Shown here piece after piece: positions 24,495-32,992 of a DNA stretch of 41,043 nucleotides. A model generated the notes under the pieces. That model was not told where the DNA came from and ran no database searches. It saw only the letters and a list, made by a program, of their open reading frames with translations. The position numbers were made by a program, and so were the translations under genes. How positions within the stretch are numbered: the stretch's first letter is position 1; each line of letters begins with the position of its first letter. The DNA is from JAHCIE01 sp034431435 (GTDB lineage Bacteria; Chloroflexota; Anaerolineae; Epilineales; JAHCIE01): NCBI GenBank assembly GCA_034431435.1, contig DAOUDG010000095.1:1-41043 (forward strand), written 5' to 3'.

Positions 24495-25751
24495 ATGTCC
24501 GACCCCAATCATTTTCCCCGCCGCGTCGTTGTGACGGGCATGGGCGTGATCGCGCCGGTTGGCCTCAACGTGCCCACTTTGTGGAACAATCTCGTGGCCG
24601 GGCGGAGTGGCACAGGCCCCATCACCGGCTTCGACGCCTCCGAGTTCCACGTAAAGATCGGCGCAGAGGTCAAGGACTTCGACCCTGAACAGTGGCTCGA
24701 GCGCAACCAGGCCCGCAAGCTCGACCGCTTCTGCCAGTTTGCTCTGGCCGCCACTCGCCAGGCCGTCGACCAGGCCTGCCTCGATGTGCGCGCCAACGGC
24801 GAGGACGCGGGCGTCCTCATCAGCTCCGGCATCGGCGGTCTGGGAACCCTCCAGGAAGGCGCGCACGTCCTGCTCGAAAAGGGACCGATGCGAGTCAGCC
24901 CACTGACGGCGACCAAGATGATCGCTGACATGGCCTCCGGCCAGGTGTCCATCCACTACGGCGCGTATGGCCCCAACTTTTGCATCGTCTCCGCGTGCGC
25001 GACAGGCAACAACTCCATCGGCGAAGCCTTCGAGATCGTGCGTCGCGGCGACGCCAGGATCATGATCACCGGCGCCAGCGAGGCGGCCCTCAATCCCCTC
25101 GGCCTGTCGGCCTTCCACCGCACCGGTGCCCTCTCGACCCGCAACGACGACGGCGCGCACGCCAGCCGCCCCTTCGAGAAGGACCGCGACGGCTTCGTCT
25201 ACGGCGAAGGCGCAGCGACCCTCATCCTGGAGGACCTGGAGTTCGCGCAGGCGCGCGGCGCCAATATCCTGTGCGAGGTGGCTGGGTACGGCGCGAGCGC
25301 CGACGCCTACCACGTGACCGCCCCCGACGAGAACGGCATGGGCGCAACCCGATCCATGCGCCGCGCCCTCGCCAAGGCGGGCCTGACGCCCGATGACGTG
25401 GACTACATCAACGCCCACGGCACATCCACCCAGTTGAACGACAAGGTCGAGACGATCGCCATCAAGCGCGTCTTTGGTGAGCGCGCTTATCAGATCCCCA
25501 TCTCGTCTACCAAGTCCATGACCGGCCACCTCATTGGCGCGGCCGGCGCGGTCGAGGCGGTGGCGGCCATTCAGACCATCCTGACCGGAACTATCCACCC
25601 GACCATCAACTATGAGACGCCCGATCCTGAGTGCGATCTGGACTACGTGCCGAACACCGCCCGCCATGCGCCGGTGAAGGTCGCGCTGTCGAACTCCTTC
25701 GGCTTTGGCGGTCACAACGCTACCCTTGTCTTCCGCGCCTACGAGGCATAA
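24495..25751 (+). CDS. fabF: Beta-ketoacyl-[acyl-carrier-protein] synthase II
   Basis: Elongates acyl-ACP with malonyl-ACP in type II fatty acid synthesis. I chose ATG 24495 (418 residues, close to the usual 413) because GGAG lies 9 bases upstream and RRVVVTGMGVIAPVG is the family start. The active site is C168 (VSACATGNN), H308 (NAHGTST) and H345 (STKSMTGHLIGAAG), with K340. The family's usual neighbour acpP is absent here; the gene is followed by rnc, as in the common acpP-fabF-rnc-smc order. Confidence 0.96.
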   Translation: MSDPNHFPRRVVVTGMGVIAPVGLNVPTLWNNLVAGRSGTGPITGFDASEFHVKIGAEVKDFDPEQWLERNQARKLDRFCQFALAATRQAVDQACLDVRANGEDAGVLISSGIGGLGTLQEGAHVLLEKGPMRVSPLTATKMIADMASGQVSIHYGAYGPNFCIVSACATGNNSIGEAFEIVRRGDARIMITGASEAALNPLGLSAFHRTGALSTRNDDGAHASRPFEKDRDGFVYGEGAATLILEDLEFAQARGANILCEVAGYGASADAYHVTAPDENGMGATRSMRRALAKAGLTPDDVDYINAHGTSTQLNDKVETIAIKRVFGERAYQIPISSTKSMTGHLIGAAGAVEAVAAIQTILTGTIHPTINYETPDPECDLDYVPNTARHAPVKVALSNSFGFGGHNATLVFRAYEA

Positions 25752-25755
25752 GCTC

Positions 25756-25796
25756 AGGCGATGCCCCCAGCTACCCTGTTACTAGGGGCATCGCCT
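25756..25796. terminator. 12-bp stem-loop between fabF and rnc
   Basis: Arms AGGCGATGCCCC (25756-25767) and GGGGCATCGCCT (25785-25796) pair perfectly around a 17-base loop, followed by CCTTCTTCT. It is placed as a fabF terminator. It also forms the entire leader of rnc, ending 14 bases before its ATG, and could be a substrate for RNase III. Confidence 0.65.
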
Positions 25797-25810
25797 CCTT
25801 CTTCTATACT

Positions 25811-26581
25811 ATGGACGACCTCGATCACTTTCAAGAGCGCCTCGGCCTGAACTTCCACGACGAGACCCTGCTCGCCCAGGCCCTCACCCATCGCTCGTAT
25901 CTCAATGAGAACCCGGCCCCCGGCGGATCGGACAACGAGCGCCTCGAATTTCTAGGCGACGCCCTGCTGGACTTCATCACCGCTGAGTTCATCTTCAGCC
26001 GCTACCCGCGCATGAGCGAGGGGGAATTGACCGGCCTGCGCTCCGCACTGGTCAAAGAGAAGAGTCTGGCGGGGTTTGCTCGTCAGCTAGACCTCGGCCG
26101 CTACCTGTTCATGGGTCGCGGCGAGTCGGCCAGCGGGGGCGCTGACCGCGCGCCGCTGCTGTGTGGCGGCTTTGAGGCGCTCATAGGCGCCATCTTCCTC
26201 GACCACGGCCTGGGCGCGACCCGCGACTTCGCACTACGCTTCATTGCCCCGTCCGCTGAGGAAATGGTCGCCGAGCAGCTCACCAAGGACGCCAAGAGCC
26301 TGCTTCAAGAGTGGAGCCAGGGCGAGTGGCAGTTGACGCCCAATTATCGTACTGTCGACCAGCGCGGCCCCGACCACGCCAAGGAATTCACCGTAGAAGT
26401 GCTCATCGGGGGCCGGACCTTCGGCGTCGGCTCCGGCCGCAGTAAGCAAGTAGCCGAGCAGGAAGCCGCTCGCGATGCTCTCATGCGCCGCGCTCCCGCC
26501 CAGCCCATCGGGCTGAGCCTGGACGGCGCAGCCGGCGACGTGGACGCCGGCGAGACCGCCGACACACCCACCTCCCCGTGA
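25811..26581 (+). CDS. rnc: Ribonuclease III, with a Gly at a usual metal-binding Asp
   Basis: Cleaves double-stranded RNA in rRNA and mRNA processing. The 256 residues comprise an endonuclease domain (about 5-150) with signature NERLEFLGDALL (residues 42-53; catalytic E46 and D50), and a double-stranded RNA-binding domain (about 160-235) ending GSGRSKQVAEQEAARDAL. The family block ADxxEAxxGAxxLD reads CGGFEALIGAIFLD: E122 is kept, but the position of E. coli D114 is G119. No ribosome site precedes ATG 25811, and the hairpin lies directly upstream. The last 25 residues are an acidic unconserved tail. The stop overlaps the next gene by GTGA. Confidence 0.95.
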   Translation: MDDLDHFQERLGLNFHDETLLAQALTHRSYLNENPAPGGSDNERLEFLGDALLDFITAEFIFSRYPRMSEGELTGLRSALVKEKSLAGFARQLDLGRYLFMGRGESASGGADRAPLLCGGFEALIGAIFLDHGLGATRDFALRFIAPSAEEMVAEQLTKDAKSLLQEWSQGEWQLTPNYRTVDQRGPDHAKEFTVEVLIGGRTFGVGSGRSKQVAEQEAARDALMRRAPAQPIGLSLDGAAGDVDAGETADTPTSP

Positions 26582-27447
26582 GCCGACCGCCGACCCTGCT
26601 CGTCACCGGGGGCATGGGCCTCATCGGTAGCCATCTCCTGCGTCAGGCGGACGGCTGGCGGCTCCACACCACCTGGTACCGTCGCCCGCCCGATCCGCCT
26701 GCGCCCAGGGTGGCCTGGCATCGGCTCGACATCATGGACGGGGCCGCCGTCGACGACCTGGTAGCGGCCATACGCCCCGACGCCATCATCCACACAGCCT
26801 ACCAGTTCAATACCCCTGACATGGCGCGCGTCATCGTCGATGGGACTCGTCACATCGCGACGGCGGCGGCCGCAGTGGGCGCGCGCCTGATACATCTCTC
26901 CACCGACGTGGTCTTTGACGGGCAGCGTGGCTGGTATCGCGAGGCCGACACTCCCAATCCGCTGCACGCCTATGGCCGGGCCAAAGCCCAGAGCGAGGCC
27001 GACGTGCGCGACTTGACCCCCAACGCCATCATCGTGCGCACCTCCCTTGTCTACGACCTCGATCCGCCCGATGCGCGCAGCCAGTGGGTTATCGACGGCG
27101 GGCGCGGCCAGGCCGATGTCACCCTGTTCACAGACGAGCGACGCTGCCCCATCTACGCGCCGGACCTGGCCACCGCTCTGCTGGAACTGGCAACTAACAA
27201 CGCCCACGGTTTGCTACATGTCGCTGGCCCCGAGGCCCTCAGCCGCTACGATTTCGGTGTGCTACTCTGCCAGGCCGTTGGCGCGCCCAGCGGCGGCCTC
27301 AAGGCCGCCGCTGCCGCCGCCAGCGGTTTGACCCGCCCCCTGGATTGCACCCTCGACACGAGCCTGGCGCGGCGCGTGCTGCACACCTCGCTGAGGTCGG
27401 TGACTGAGGTCGTCGCCACTTCGCGAGCCGGAATCGCCAATCTTTAG
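26578..27447 (+). CDS. RmlD-like NAD(P)-dependent sugar-nucleotide reductase/epimerase
   Basis: An extended SDR of 289 residues starting at GTG 26578, which overlaps the rnc stop. The Rossmann glycine motif is VTGGMGLIGSH (9-19). The STDVVFDG block (108-115) and catalytic Y132-x3-K136 in AYGRAKAQSE match dTDP-4-dehydrorhamnose reductase and MAT2B-type proteins. RmlD makes dTDP-rhamnose, but no rmlABC genes are here, so the substrate is open. Its place between rnc and smc is unusual for those housekeeping genes. Confidence 0.88.
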   Translation: MSRPPTLLVTGGMGLIGSHLLRQADGWRLHTTWYRRPPDPPAPRVAWHRLDIMDGAAVDDLVAAIRPDAIIHTAYQFNTPDMARVIVDGTRHIATAAAAVGARLIHLSTDVVFDGQRGWYREADTPNPLHAYGRAKAQSEADVRDLTPNAIIVRTSLVYDLDPPDARSQWVIDGGRGQADVTLFTDERRCPIYAPDLATALLELATNNAHGLLHVAGPEALSRYDFGVLLCQAVGAPSGGLKAAAAAASGLTRPLDCTLDTSLARRVLHTSLRSVTEVVATSRAGIANL

Positions 27448-27472
27448 GTCCCTGTTCCCCTCGCTCAACCAA

Positions 27473-27501
27473 TTGACACACACCCAACTTCGCCATATAC
27501 T
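27473..27501 (+). promoter_or_regulatory. Promoter of smc
   Basis: Perfect TTGACA (27473-27478) and TATACT (27496-27501) are 17 bases apart. Transcription would start near 27508, about 65 bases before the smc ATG. Confidence 0.85.
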
Positions 27502-27572
27502 ACCCCTAGTAAGCTGACCGCATCCGGCGGCCATATGTTGTGTCGCTCATTTGTCCACCTCGACCACCGACC

Positions 27573-30500
27573 ATGCGCCTCAAACGGCTTGAGATCCAGG
27601 GCTACAAGAGCTTCGCCCAACGCACCGAATTTCTCTTCGACCAGGGCGTGACAGCCATTGTCGGGCCGAACGGCTCCGGCAAGAGCAATGTCGCCGATGC
27701 GCTGCGCTGGGTACTGGGCGAGACCAATGTGCGCCACCTGCGCGGCAAGAAGAGCGAGGACCTCATCTTCGCCGGCGCCGATGGCCGCAGCCAGGTCGGC
27801 ATGGCCCAGGTCATGCTCACCCTGGACAATAGCGGCGGCTGGTTTCGTCCCCTCCCCGACACCAAACCCCTGCGCCTCGACAAGGCCGCCAGCAGCCCAC
27901 CCAAGCTGGTTGACGCCCTCCTGGCAGCCGCCCCGGCCGAGGTGGTCATCACCCGCCGCCTCTACCGCGATGGCGACGTGGAGTGGTCGATCAACGGCCA
28001 GCGCGCCCGCCTTGCCGACGTCAGCCATCTACTGGCGGCGGGCGGCATTGCCGGTGACACGTACACCGTGATCGGCCAGGGCCTCGTCGACCAGGCCCTC
28101 GCCCTCCGCCCCGAAGACCGCCGCGTCATGCTCGATGAGGCCGCCGGCATCAAGCCACTGCAATCGCAGCGCGACCGCGCGCTGGCGCGCCTGGACGAGA
28201 CCCGCGCCAACCTGCTCCGCGTCAACGACATTCTGTCCGAGCTAACCCCGCAGTTGCGCCGCCTGGAACGCCTCGCGGTCCGCGCCGAGGAGCATCGCCG
28301 CCTGAGCGCCGAGCTTGAGGGGCTACTCGTGCAGTGGTACGGCCACCAGTGGCACGCCGCCCAGGCGGCCGCTCAGGCCGCCGAACTGGCCGTGGTCAAG
28401 CGCCAGCACGAGGCCGACGCCCGTGACGCCGAGGTGCAGTCGGTGGTCGGCGAGATAGCAGCCGCTCGCGTTGAGCGAGAGCGACGCCGCGCCGAAGTCG
28501 ACGGCCTGCGTCGCCAGGCAGGGCGGCTCCGCGATACCGCAGAGACGGTGGGGCGTGACCTGGCCGTGGCCGACGAGCGCGTGATCCAACTCGCTGCCCG
28601 TCACCGCGAGGCCGCCGCCGAGGCCGACAGCCTCACCGAGGCAGCACAGGAGAGCGCGGCGCAGCTGCAGGCCGCCGAGACCGAAGCGGCCACCGCCACC
28701 GCCGAAGCTCAGGCCGCCGCCCTGGCCTTGCGCACTCTCCAACGCGCGATGGACGAGGCGCAGGCAGAACGGCAGCGCCATGCCGCCGCCATCGAGGCGG
28801 CCAGGGCGGCGGTGAACCGCGCCGTGAAGGCCGTCAGTGACAGAAAAGCGCGTAGCGCAGGCCTGGTCGAGCGTCAAGGCGAGTTGGAGCGAGCGGTAGC
28901 CGAGGCCATGGCGACCCACGCCGAGCATGCCGAGCGCAGCCGGGAGGCGCGGGCGCGGCTAGGCGCGGCCGAAGCCCAACTCGTCGCGGCCGAGCAGAGC
29001 GTGGGCGAGGCAGAGACGGCCCTGCGCGCCCTGCGCGACGTGCTGCGCACCAACCAGGCAACCCTCGACGCTGCGCTCGAAACCGTCGAGGCCGCTCGCG
29101 CGCGCCAGCGCGAGGTCGAGCACCGCCGCGCCGTCCTGGCCGAGCTACGTCACGCCCAGTTGGGTCGGGCCGCGCAACGCATCGTCGACAATCGTAGTCT
29201 GCGCGGGATGATTTGCCCCCTTTCCCAGGCGTTGCGAGTTCCGCCTGGGCTGGAAATCGCTGTCGCGGCGGCTCTCGGCCCCACGCTGCACGCCCTGGTG
29301 ATGGCGAACTGGGAGGCCGCGCAGGAGGCCGCGGCCAGCATCCAGGATGAGGACGCGGGCAGCGTAACCTTCTTCGCCGCCGATGACGCTCCCGTGCGCG
29401 CCTCTGCCCCCAGCGTGAACCTCGATTGGCTCGCGAATCACGTCGACGCCGAGTATCGTCTGTCGCCGGTGGTCCGCGCAGCGCTGCAAGATATTGCCCT
29501 GGCCCCCGACATTGCCGCCGCCCGCGCCCTGATTACCGAGTGGGCGACCACCCTGCCCTGCCTGCGCGTCGTCACACCCAATGGGTGGGTGCTCGAGGCG
29601 CGAGGCAGCCTTACTGTGGGTGGGGTCAGTGGCGCAACGGCGCTGAGCTACGAACACGAGTGGGCCAGCTTGCCCGATCCGGGCGACCTGGCGGCAGCGG
29701 TCGCCGTCGCCCAGGATGGGGTGACAGCAGCGCGCATCCAGGTTGAGCAGGCCCAGGCGCGGGCAACCGACGCCGAGAAGGCACTGGCCGAAAGGCGCAC
29801 GGTGCGCGACGAGCAGCGCGGCCAGACCAGCAGCGCCGAGGCGTCCCTGGAAAGGGCCGCCACCGCCGAGGCCTTCCATACCCGCGCCCTGCAACGCCAG
29901 CGTGACGACCTGACGCGGGTGACGCAGCAGGCGACGGCTCAGGCCGACGACCTGGGGCAGGCGTCGGCCGCCCTGGCCGAGGCTGAAGCGCGTCTCGCGG
30001 CCCTGGTCGCTCGGCCTGTGCCCGATAGTGTAGAGCTTCAGGCCCGCCTCGGCGAGGCGCAGGCGGTCGCGGTGACGGCGGCGCAGACGCAGCGCATGCA
30101 GTCAGGACTCGTGGAGCAGCGTCGCGCGGCCCACAGCCACACGGAGCGGCAGGCCCAGGAGCGCGCCCGTCGCGTCCACGCGCTGACCGCCGAGACCGAG
30201 GCCGTGACCCGCCGCACCGCCGAGCTACGCGCCGAAAGCGAGCGCGTGGCAGGCGAGCGGCGCCAGGTGCGTGCCCGCCTCGAGCCGACCGAGGCCGCCC
30301 TGGCAACGGTCGAGACGGCGCTACGCGGCCTGGAGGATGCCGTCACCGCCCGCCGCGACGCCGCGTTGGCCGCCGAGCGCGCCCTGGCCCAGGCACACAG
30401 CGCAGCGCGGGAGGCCGGCGACAGGGTCCGCCGCCTGGCCGCCGACATCGAGGCGGACCTCGACCTGCTGCCGCGTGCGGCCGACGGCGTCGCCCAGCAA

Positions 30501-31220
30501 CTACGGCTGGCCTTCGAGGGACAGGCCGAGTTGCCGGCCGTCGCACACTTGCCAATCGGCCTGGAAGACCAGATGCGCCAGTTGAAAGGCCAGCTGCGGC
30601 GGCTCGGCAGCCCGGACGCCGACGCCCTGGCCGAGTACGCCACACTCCAGGAGCGCCACGCCTTCCTGAGCAGCCAGGTCGCAGATCTGGAGCAGGCCGC
30701 GGCTGATCTACGCGCTATTGTTATCGAACTAGATGCGGCGATGGAGAGTCGGTTTAGCGAGGTCTTCGAGCAGGTGGCGCAGCGCTTCAGCCGCAACTTC
30801 ACCGTCTTATTCGGCGGCGGCAGCGCCCGAATGGTCATGCTCGACGGCGGTGGCCTCGAGATCACCGCCCGCCCGCCGGGCAAGCGCCCCCAGCCCCTAT
30901 CGCTCCTCTCCGGCGGCGAGCGCGCCCTGACGGCTAGCGCCCTCATCTTCGCCCTGCTCGACGTGAGCGGCACGCCCTTCTGCCTGCTGGATGAGGTCGA
31001 TGCGGCCCTGGACGAAGCGAACGTGGGTCGTTTCCGCGCCGCCCTCGAACGCCTGGCGCAGCAGACGCAGGTTATCATCGTGACCCATAATCGTGGAACC
31101 GTGGAAGCCGCCGATGCCGTCTATGGCATCACCATGGGCGGCAACGGTATCTCCCAGGCAATCTCACTTCGCCTGCGCGATCGCGCGGCTGAGGCGCGCG
31201 ACGTCGCAGCGGCCGATTGA
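27573..31220 (+). CDS. smc: Chromosome segregation ATPase SMC
   Basis: The condensin core protein that organises and separates chromosomes. I chose ATG 27573 (1215 residues) because the conserved start is MRLKRLEIQGYKSFA; a start at 27540 would add 11 unconserved residues. The Walker A motif is GPNGSGKSN (31-39). Two long Ala/Glu/Arg-rich coiled coils (about 170-510 and 690-1000) flank a hinge (about 530-680). The C-terminal head carries the signature LSGGERALTASALIFALL and Walker B PFCLLDEVDAALDEANV. The length and layout are complete. The partners ScpA and ScpB are not in the window. No clear ribosome site precedes the start. Confidence 0.97.
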   Translation: MRLKRLEIQGYKSFAQRTEFLFDQGVTAIVGPNGSGKSNVADALRWVLGETNVRHLRGKKSEDLIFAGADGRSQVGMAQVMLTLDNSGGWFRPLPDTKPLRLDKAASSPPKLVDALLAAAPAEVVITRRLYRDGDVEWSINGQRARLADVSHLLAAGGIAGDTYTVIGQGLVDQALALRPEDRRVMLDEAAGIKPLQSQRDRALARLDETRANLLRVNDILSELTPQLRRLERLAVRAEEHRRLSAELEGLLVQWYGHQWHAAQAAAQAAELAVVKRQHEADARDAEVQSVVGEIAAARVERERRRAEVDGLRRQAGRLRDTAETVGRDLAVADERVIQLAARHREAAAEADSLTEAAQESAAQLQAAETEAATATAEAQAAALALRTLQRAMDEAQAERQRHAAAIEAARAAVNRAVKAVSDRKARSAGLVERQGELERAVAEAMATHAEHAERSREARARLGAAEAQLVAAEQSVGEAETALRALRDVLRTNQATLDAALETVEAARARQREVEHRRAVLAELRHAQLGRAAQRIVDNRSLRGMICPLSQALRVPPGLEIAVAAALGPTLHALVMANWEAAQEAAASIQDEDAGSVTFFAADDAPVRASAPSVNLDWLANHVDAEYRLSPVVRAALQDIALAPDIAAARALITEWATTLPCLRVVTPNGWVLEARGSLTVGGVSGATALSYEHEWASLPDPGDLAAAVAVAQDGVTAARIQVEQAQARATDAEKALAERRTVRDEQRGQTSSAEASLERAATAEAFHTRALQRQRDDLTRVTQQATAQADDLGQASAALAEAEARLAALVARPVPDSVELQARLGEAQAVAVTAAQTQRMQSGLVEQRRAAHSHTERQAQERARRVHALTAETEAVTRRTAELRAESERVAGERRQVRARLEPTEAALATVETALRGLEDAVTARRDAALAAERALAQAHSAAREAGDRVRRLAADIEADLDLLPRAADGVAQQLRLAFEGQAELPAVAHLPIGLEDQMRQLKGQLRRLGSPDADALAEYATLQERHAFLSSQVADLEQAAADLRAIVIELDAAMESRFSEVFEQVAQRFSRNFTVLFGGGSARMVMLDGGGLEITARPPGKRPQPLSLLSGGERALTASALIFALLDVSGTPFCLLDEVDAALDEANVGRFRAALERLAQQTQVIIVTHNRGTVEAADAVYGITMGGNGISQAISLRLRDRAAEARDVAAAD

Positions 31221-31247
31221 CCGAGGCGCTGCACCGCCAAAATAGCG

Positions 31248-31278
31248 GCGGGCCGACGGTGCATAACCGTCGGCCCGC
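31248..31278. terminator. Bidirectional terminator between smc and the C39-like peptidase gene
   Basis: A perfect 13-bp stem (GCGGGCCGACGGT 31248-31260 with ACCGTCGGCCCGC 31266-31278) has a 5-base loop and is followed by GTGTTTCTTCT on the plus strand and TATTTTGG on the minus strand. It separates two converging genes and is the best terminator in the window. Confidence 0.85.
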
Positions 31279-31297
31279 GTGTTTCTTCTCGCTGCGC

Positions 31298-32386
31298 CTA
31301 GCGCAGCGCCTGGAGTGCCGCTCGCGCCCGCGCCATGTTCCCGTTGTTGGCGAGCGCCGCGTTGTACGCCTCACGCGCGCCTGCCGTGTCCCCCAGGTTC
31401 TGCAACGCCAGGCCGCGATAGTAGTACATCTCCTCGTGCATGGGGGCCGTCTCCAGGACTGGCTCGGTCAGTTCCAGCAGACGCTGCCAGCGGCCAGCCT
31501 TCGCCAGCGCCTCAAAGTGACCGAACTGGTACCAGTAGTAGCGCCACGGCAGGCCTACCGCGTAGCCGCGCTCGAAGGCGTTGACGGCCTCGGCAAAGCG
31601 GCCCTGATGCAGAAGCGCCTCGCCCAGGGCGTACCAGACGCGCCCCTCATCGCTGAAAGCCTCCAGATTGGCGCGCGCCCCCGCCTCGGCCCGCACCCAC
31701 ATGGTCGCATCGTCGGCATCGGGGCCGAGGATGGAGTTCACCAGCGCCGCCTGGTCGCGGCGATACACGGGGATGTAGATGCGGCTGGTGTCGAACTCCG
31801 ACCATCGCCCCTCGAACTCATCCATAGACCACACTCGGTCGGGTCCGTAGAACGAGTCATCGAACGTGATGGTTCCCTTGCTGAGATCGTAGCCTGTCGC
31901 CAGGCGGTAGTGGCCCATGCCGCCGTAATCGTTGATCCATTGCTCGGCGATGACCGGGATACCCGCGTTCAACAAGGCCATGAGCACATCGCGATTGCCA
32001 TTGACGCGGACCTGGGCATCCAGGCCCTGGCTGCGTACGTAGGCCGCGATCTGCTCAGGGCCAACGTTGACATCCTTCGGGTTCGGCTTCAGGGCGCTGG
32101 CAGCGGTGAGCTGTGGGATGCGAACCCCGTAGTAGCTGAGGGCCATGCTGGTGGTCGTGGGGCCGCAGTTGTTCCAGGTCTGCCAATCGTGTTTGATGTT
32201 GTTCAGGTAGACACGGTTCGCCAGGCCCTGAATGGCGGGGAGCGGCGCTTGCGGCTGGGTATTCACCACCTCGTCGAAGGTCTTTTCTTCGTCCTCGGGG
32301 CTGTCAGCCCACACCGGGCTGATTGTCAACGTCAGCAGCATCGCCACTATCAGCGGCAACCACCACCGCACTCCACGCACATGCAT
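31298..32386 (-). CDS. Secreted C39-like cysteine peptidase with TPR repeats
   Basis: I chose ATG 32386 (362 residues; AGGAG eight bases upstream), where a signal peptide begins: a hydrophobic stretch about residues 8-24 ending at VWADS. The peptidase_C39_2-like domain (about 50-235) has the nucleophile C74 in NNCGPTTTSMALSYYG and H159 in GMGHYRLATGYD, followed by DDS. The C-terminal 110 residues form about three TPR repeats (WYALGEALLHQGRFAEAVNA; YYYRGLALQNLGDTAGAREA). It should act outside the membrane, on an unknown peptide or as a binding protein. It is a single-gene unit with its own promoter and terminator. Confidence 0.85.
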   Translation of the reverse strand: MHVRGVRWWLPLIVAMLLTLTISPVWADSPEDEEKTFDEVVNTQPQAPLPAIQGLANRVYLNNIKHDWQTWNNCGPTTTSMALSYYGVRIPQLTAASALKPNPKDVNVGPEQIAAYVRSQGLDAQVRVNGNRDVLMALLNAGIPVIAEQWINDYGGMGHYRLATGYDLSKGTITFDDSFYGPDRVWSMDEFEGRWSEFDTSRIYIPVYRRDQAALVNSILGPDADDATMWVRAEAGARANLEAFSDEGRVWYALGEALLHQGRFAEAVNAFERGYAVGLPWRYYWYQFGHFEALAKAGRWQRLLELTEPVLETAPMHEEMYYYRGLALQNLGDTAGAREAYNAALANNGNMARARAALQALR

Positions 32387-32455
32387 GACCACTCTCCTTA
32401 CTGGCGGGCCGTACCGTACCTCATGCGCGCCCGCTCCATCCGAACCGACTCGCAA

Positions 32456-32484
32456 AGTATAGCACACAGCGCCAGGCGACTCAA
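32456..32484 (-). promoter_or_regulatory. Promoter of the C39-like peptidase gene
   Basis: On the minus strand TTGAGT (32484-32479) and TATACT (32461-32456) are 17 bases apart. Transcription would start near 32449, about 63 bases before the ATG. It is back-to-back with the plus-strand promoter at 32503-32531. Confidence 0.75.
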
Positions 32485-32502
32485 ATGCGCCTGTGTCCGG
32501 CA

Positions 32503-32531
32503 TTGACCGGCGGGGCACGCTATGCTATGCT
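32503..32531 (+). promoter_or_regulatory. Promoter of the small protein / SDR run
   Basis: TTGACC (32503-32508) and TATGCT (32526-32531) are 17 bases apart. TATGC is directly repeated (32521-32530), so a second -10 register exists, but its spacing of 12 is too short. Confidence 0.6.
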
Positions 32532-32590
32532 TGCTGCGTGCGCCGCCCTGACCCGCAAATAACCCTGCGGCGGCCGAAGGGGAGATGGGT

Positions 32591-32980
32591 ATGATGGAGT
32601 CCCTCCGAGCAGGCGCTAGCAACCTGTTCATCAGCTACGCTGCCATCACCGCTGGCGCTGTCGCTGGCCACCTGTTGGGCCTGCGAGTCGCCGATCCAGT
32701 GCGCGATACAGTCGGGATGCCGACCGGCGAGCGCAGTGAGACAACCGAGAAGATGTTGGAGGACACGGGCTTTGACCGGGACTTCAACATCCGCAACATC
32801 GTCCCCGGCATCGCCGCCGCTACAGTTCTGCGCACCTTCGGCATCCGTAACCCGCTGATCAGCGGAGCGATAGCCTTCGGCGTCAACCTGGGAATGACCG
32901 TCTTCGGCGACACGCGCACCGCCCGCGAGAGCCGCGACGTCCTCAAGCGCATCTCGCCGCTTGGGCCGCTGGTCGGCTGA
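32591..32980 (+). CDS. Small hypothetical protein with two hydrophobic segments
   Basis: I do not recognise this family. From ATG 32591 (GGGAG seven bases upstream; ATG 32585 is also possible) it has 129 residues. A hydrophobic Ala/Gly stretch (about 12-31, ITAGAVAGHLLGL) and another near NPLISGAIAFGVNLGMTVFG could each span a membrane, with a charged middle section (GERSETTEKMLEDTGFDRDF). Good codon use, a promoter and a ribosome site argue that it is real. It is followed 12 bases later by an SDR gene. Confidence 0.7.
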   Translation: MMESLRAGASNLFISYAAITAGAVAGHLLGLRVADPVRDTVGMPTGERSETTEKMLEDTGFDRDFNIRNIVPGIAAATVLRTFGIRNPLISGAIAFGVNLGMTVFGDTRTARESRDVLKRISPLGPLVG

Positions 32981-32992
32981 CGATCCCACTCC

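Noticed and set aside
28300..30700. Repetitive GCC/GAG-rich stretch that might look like a tandem repeat.
   Set aside because: It is the coiled-coil coding part of smc. The periodicity comes from Ala/Glu/Arg codons, not from DNA repeats.
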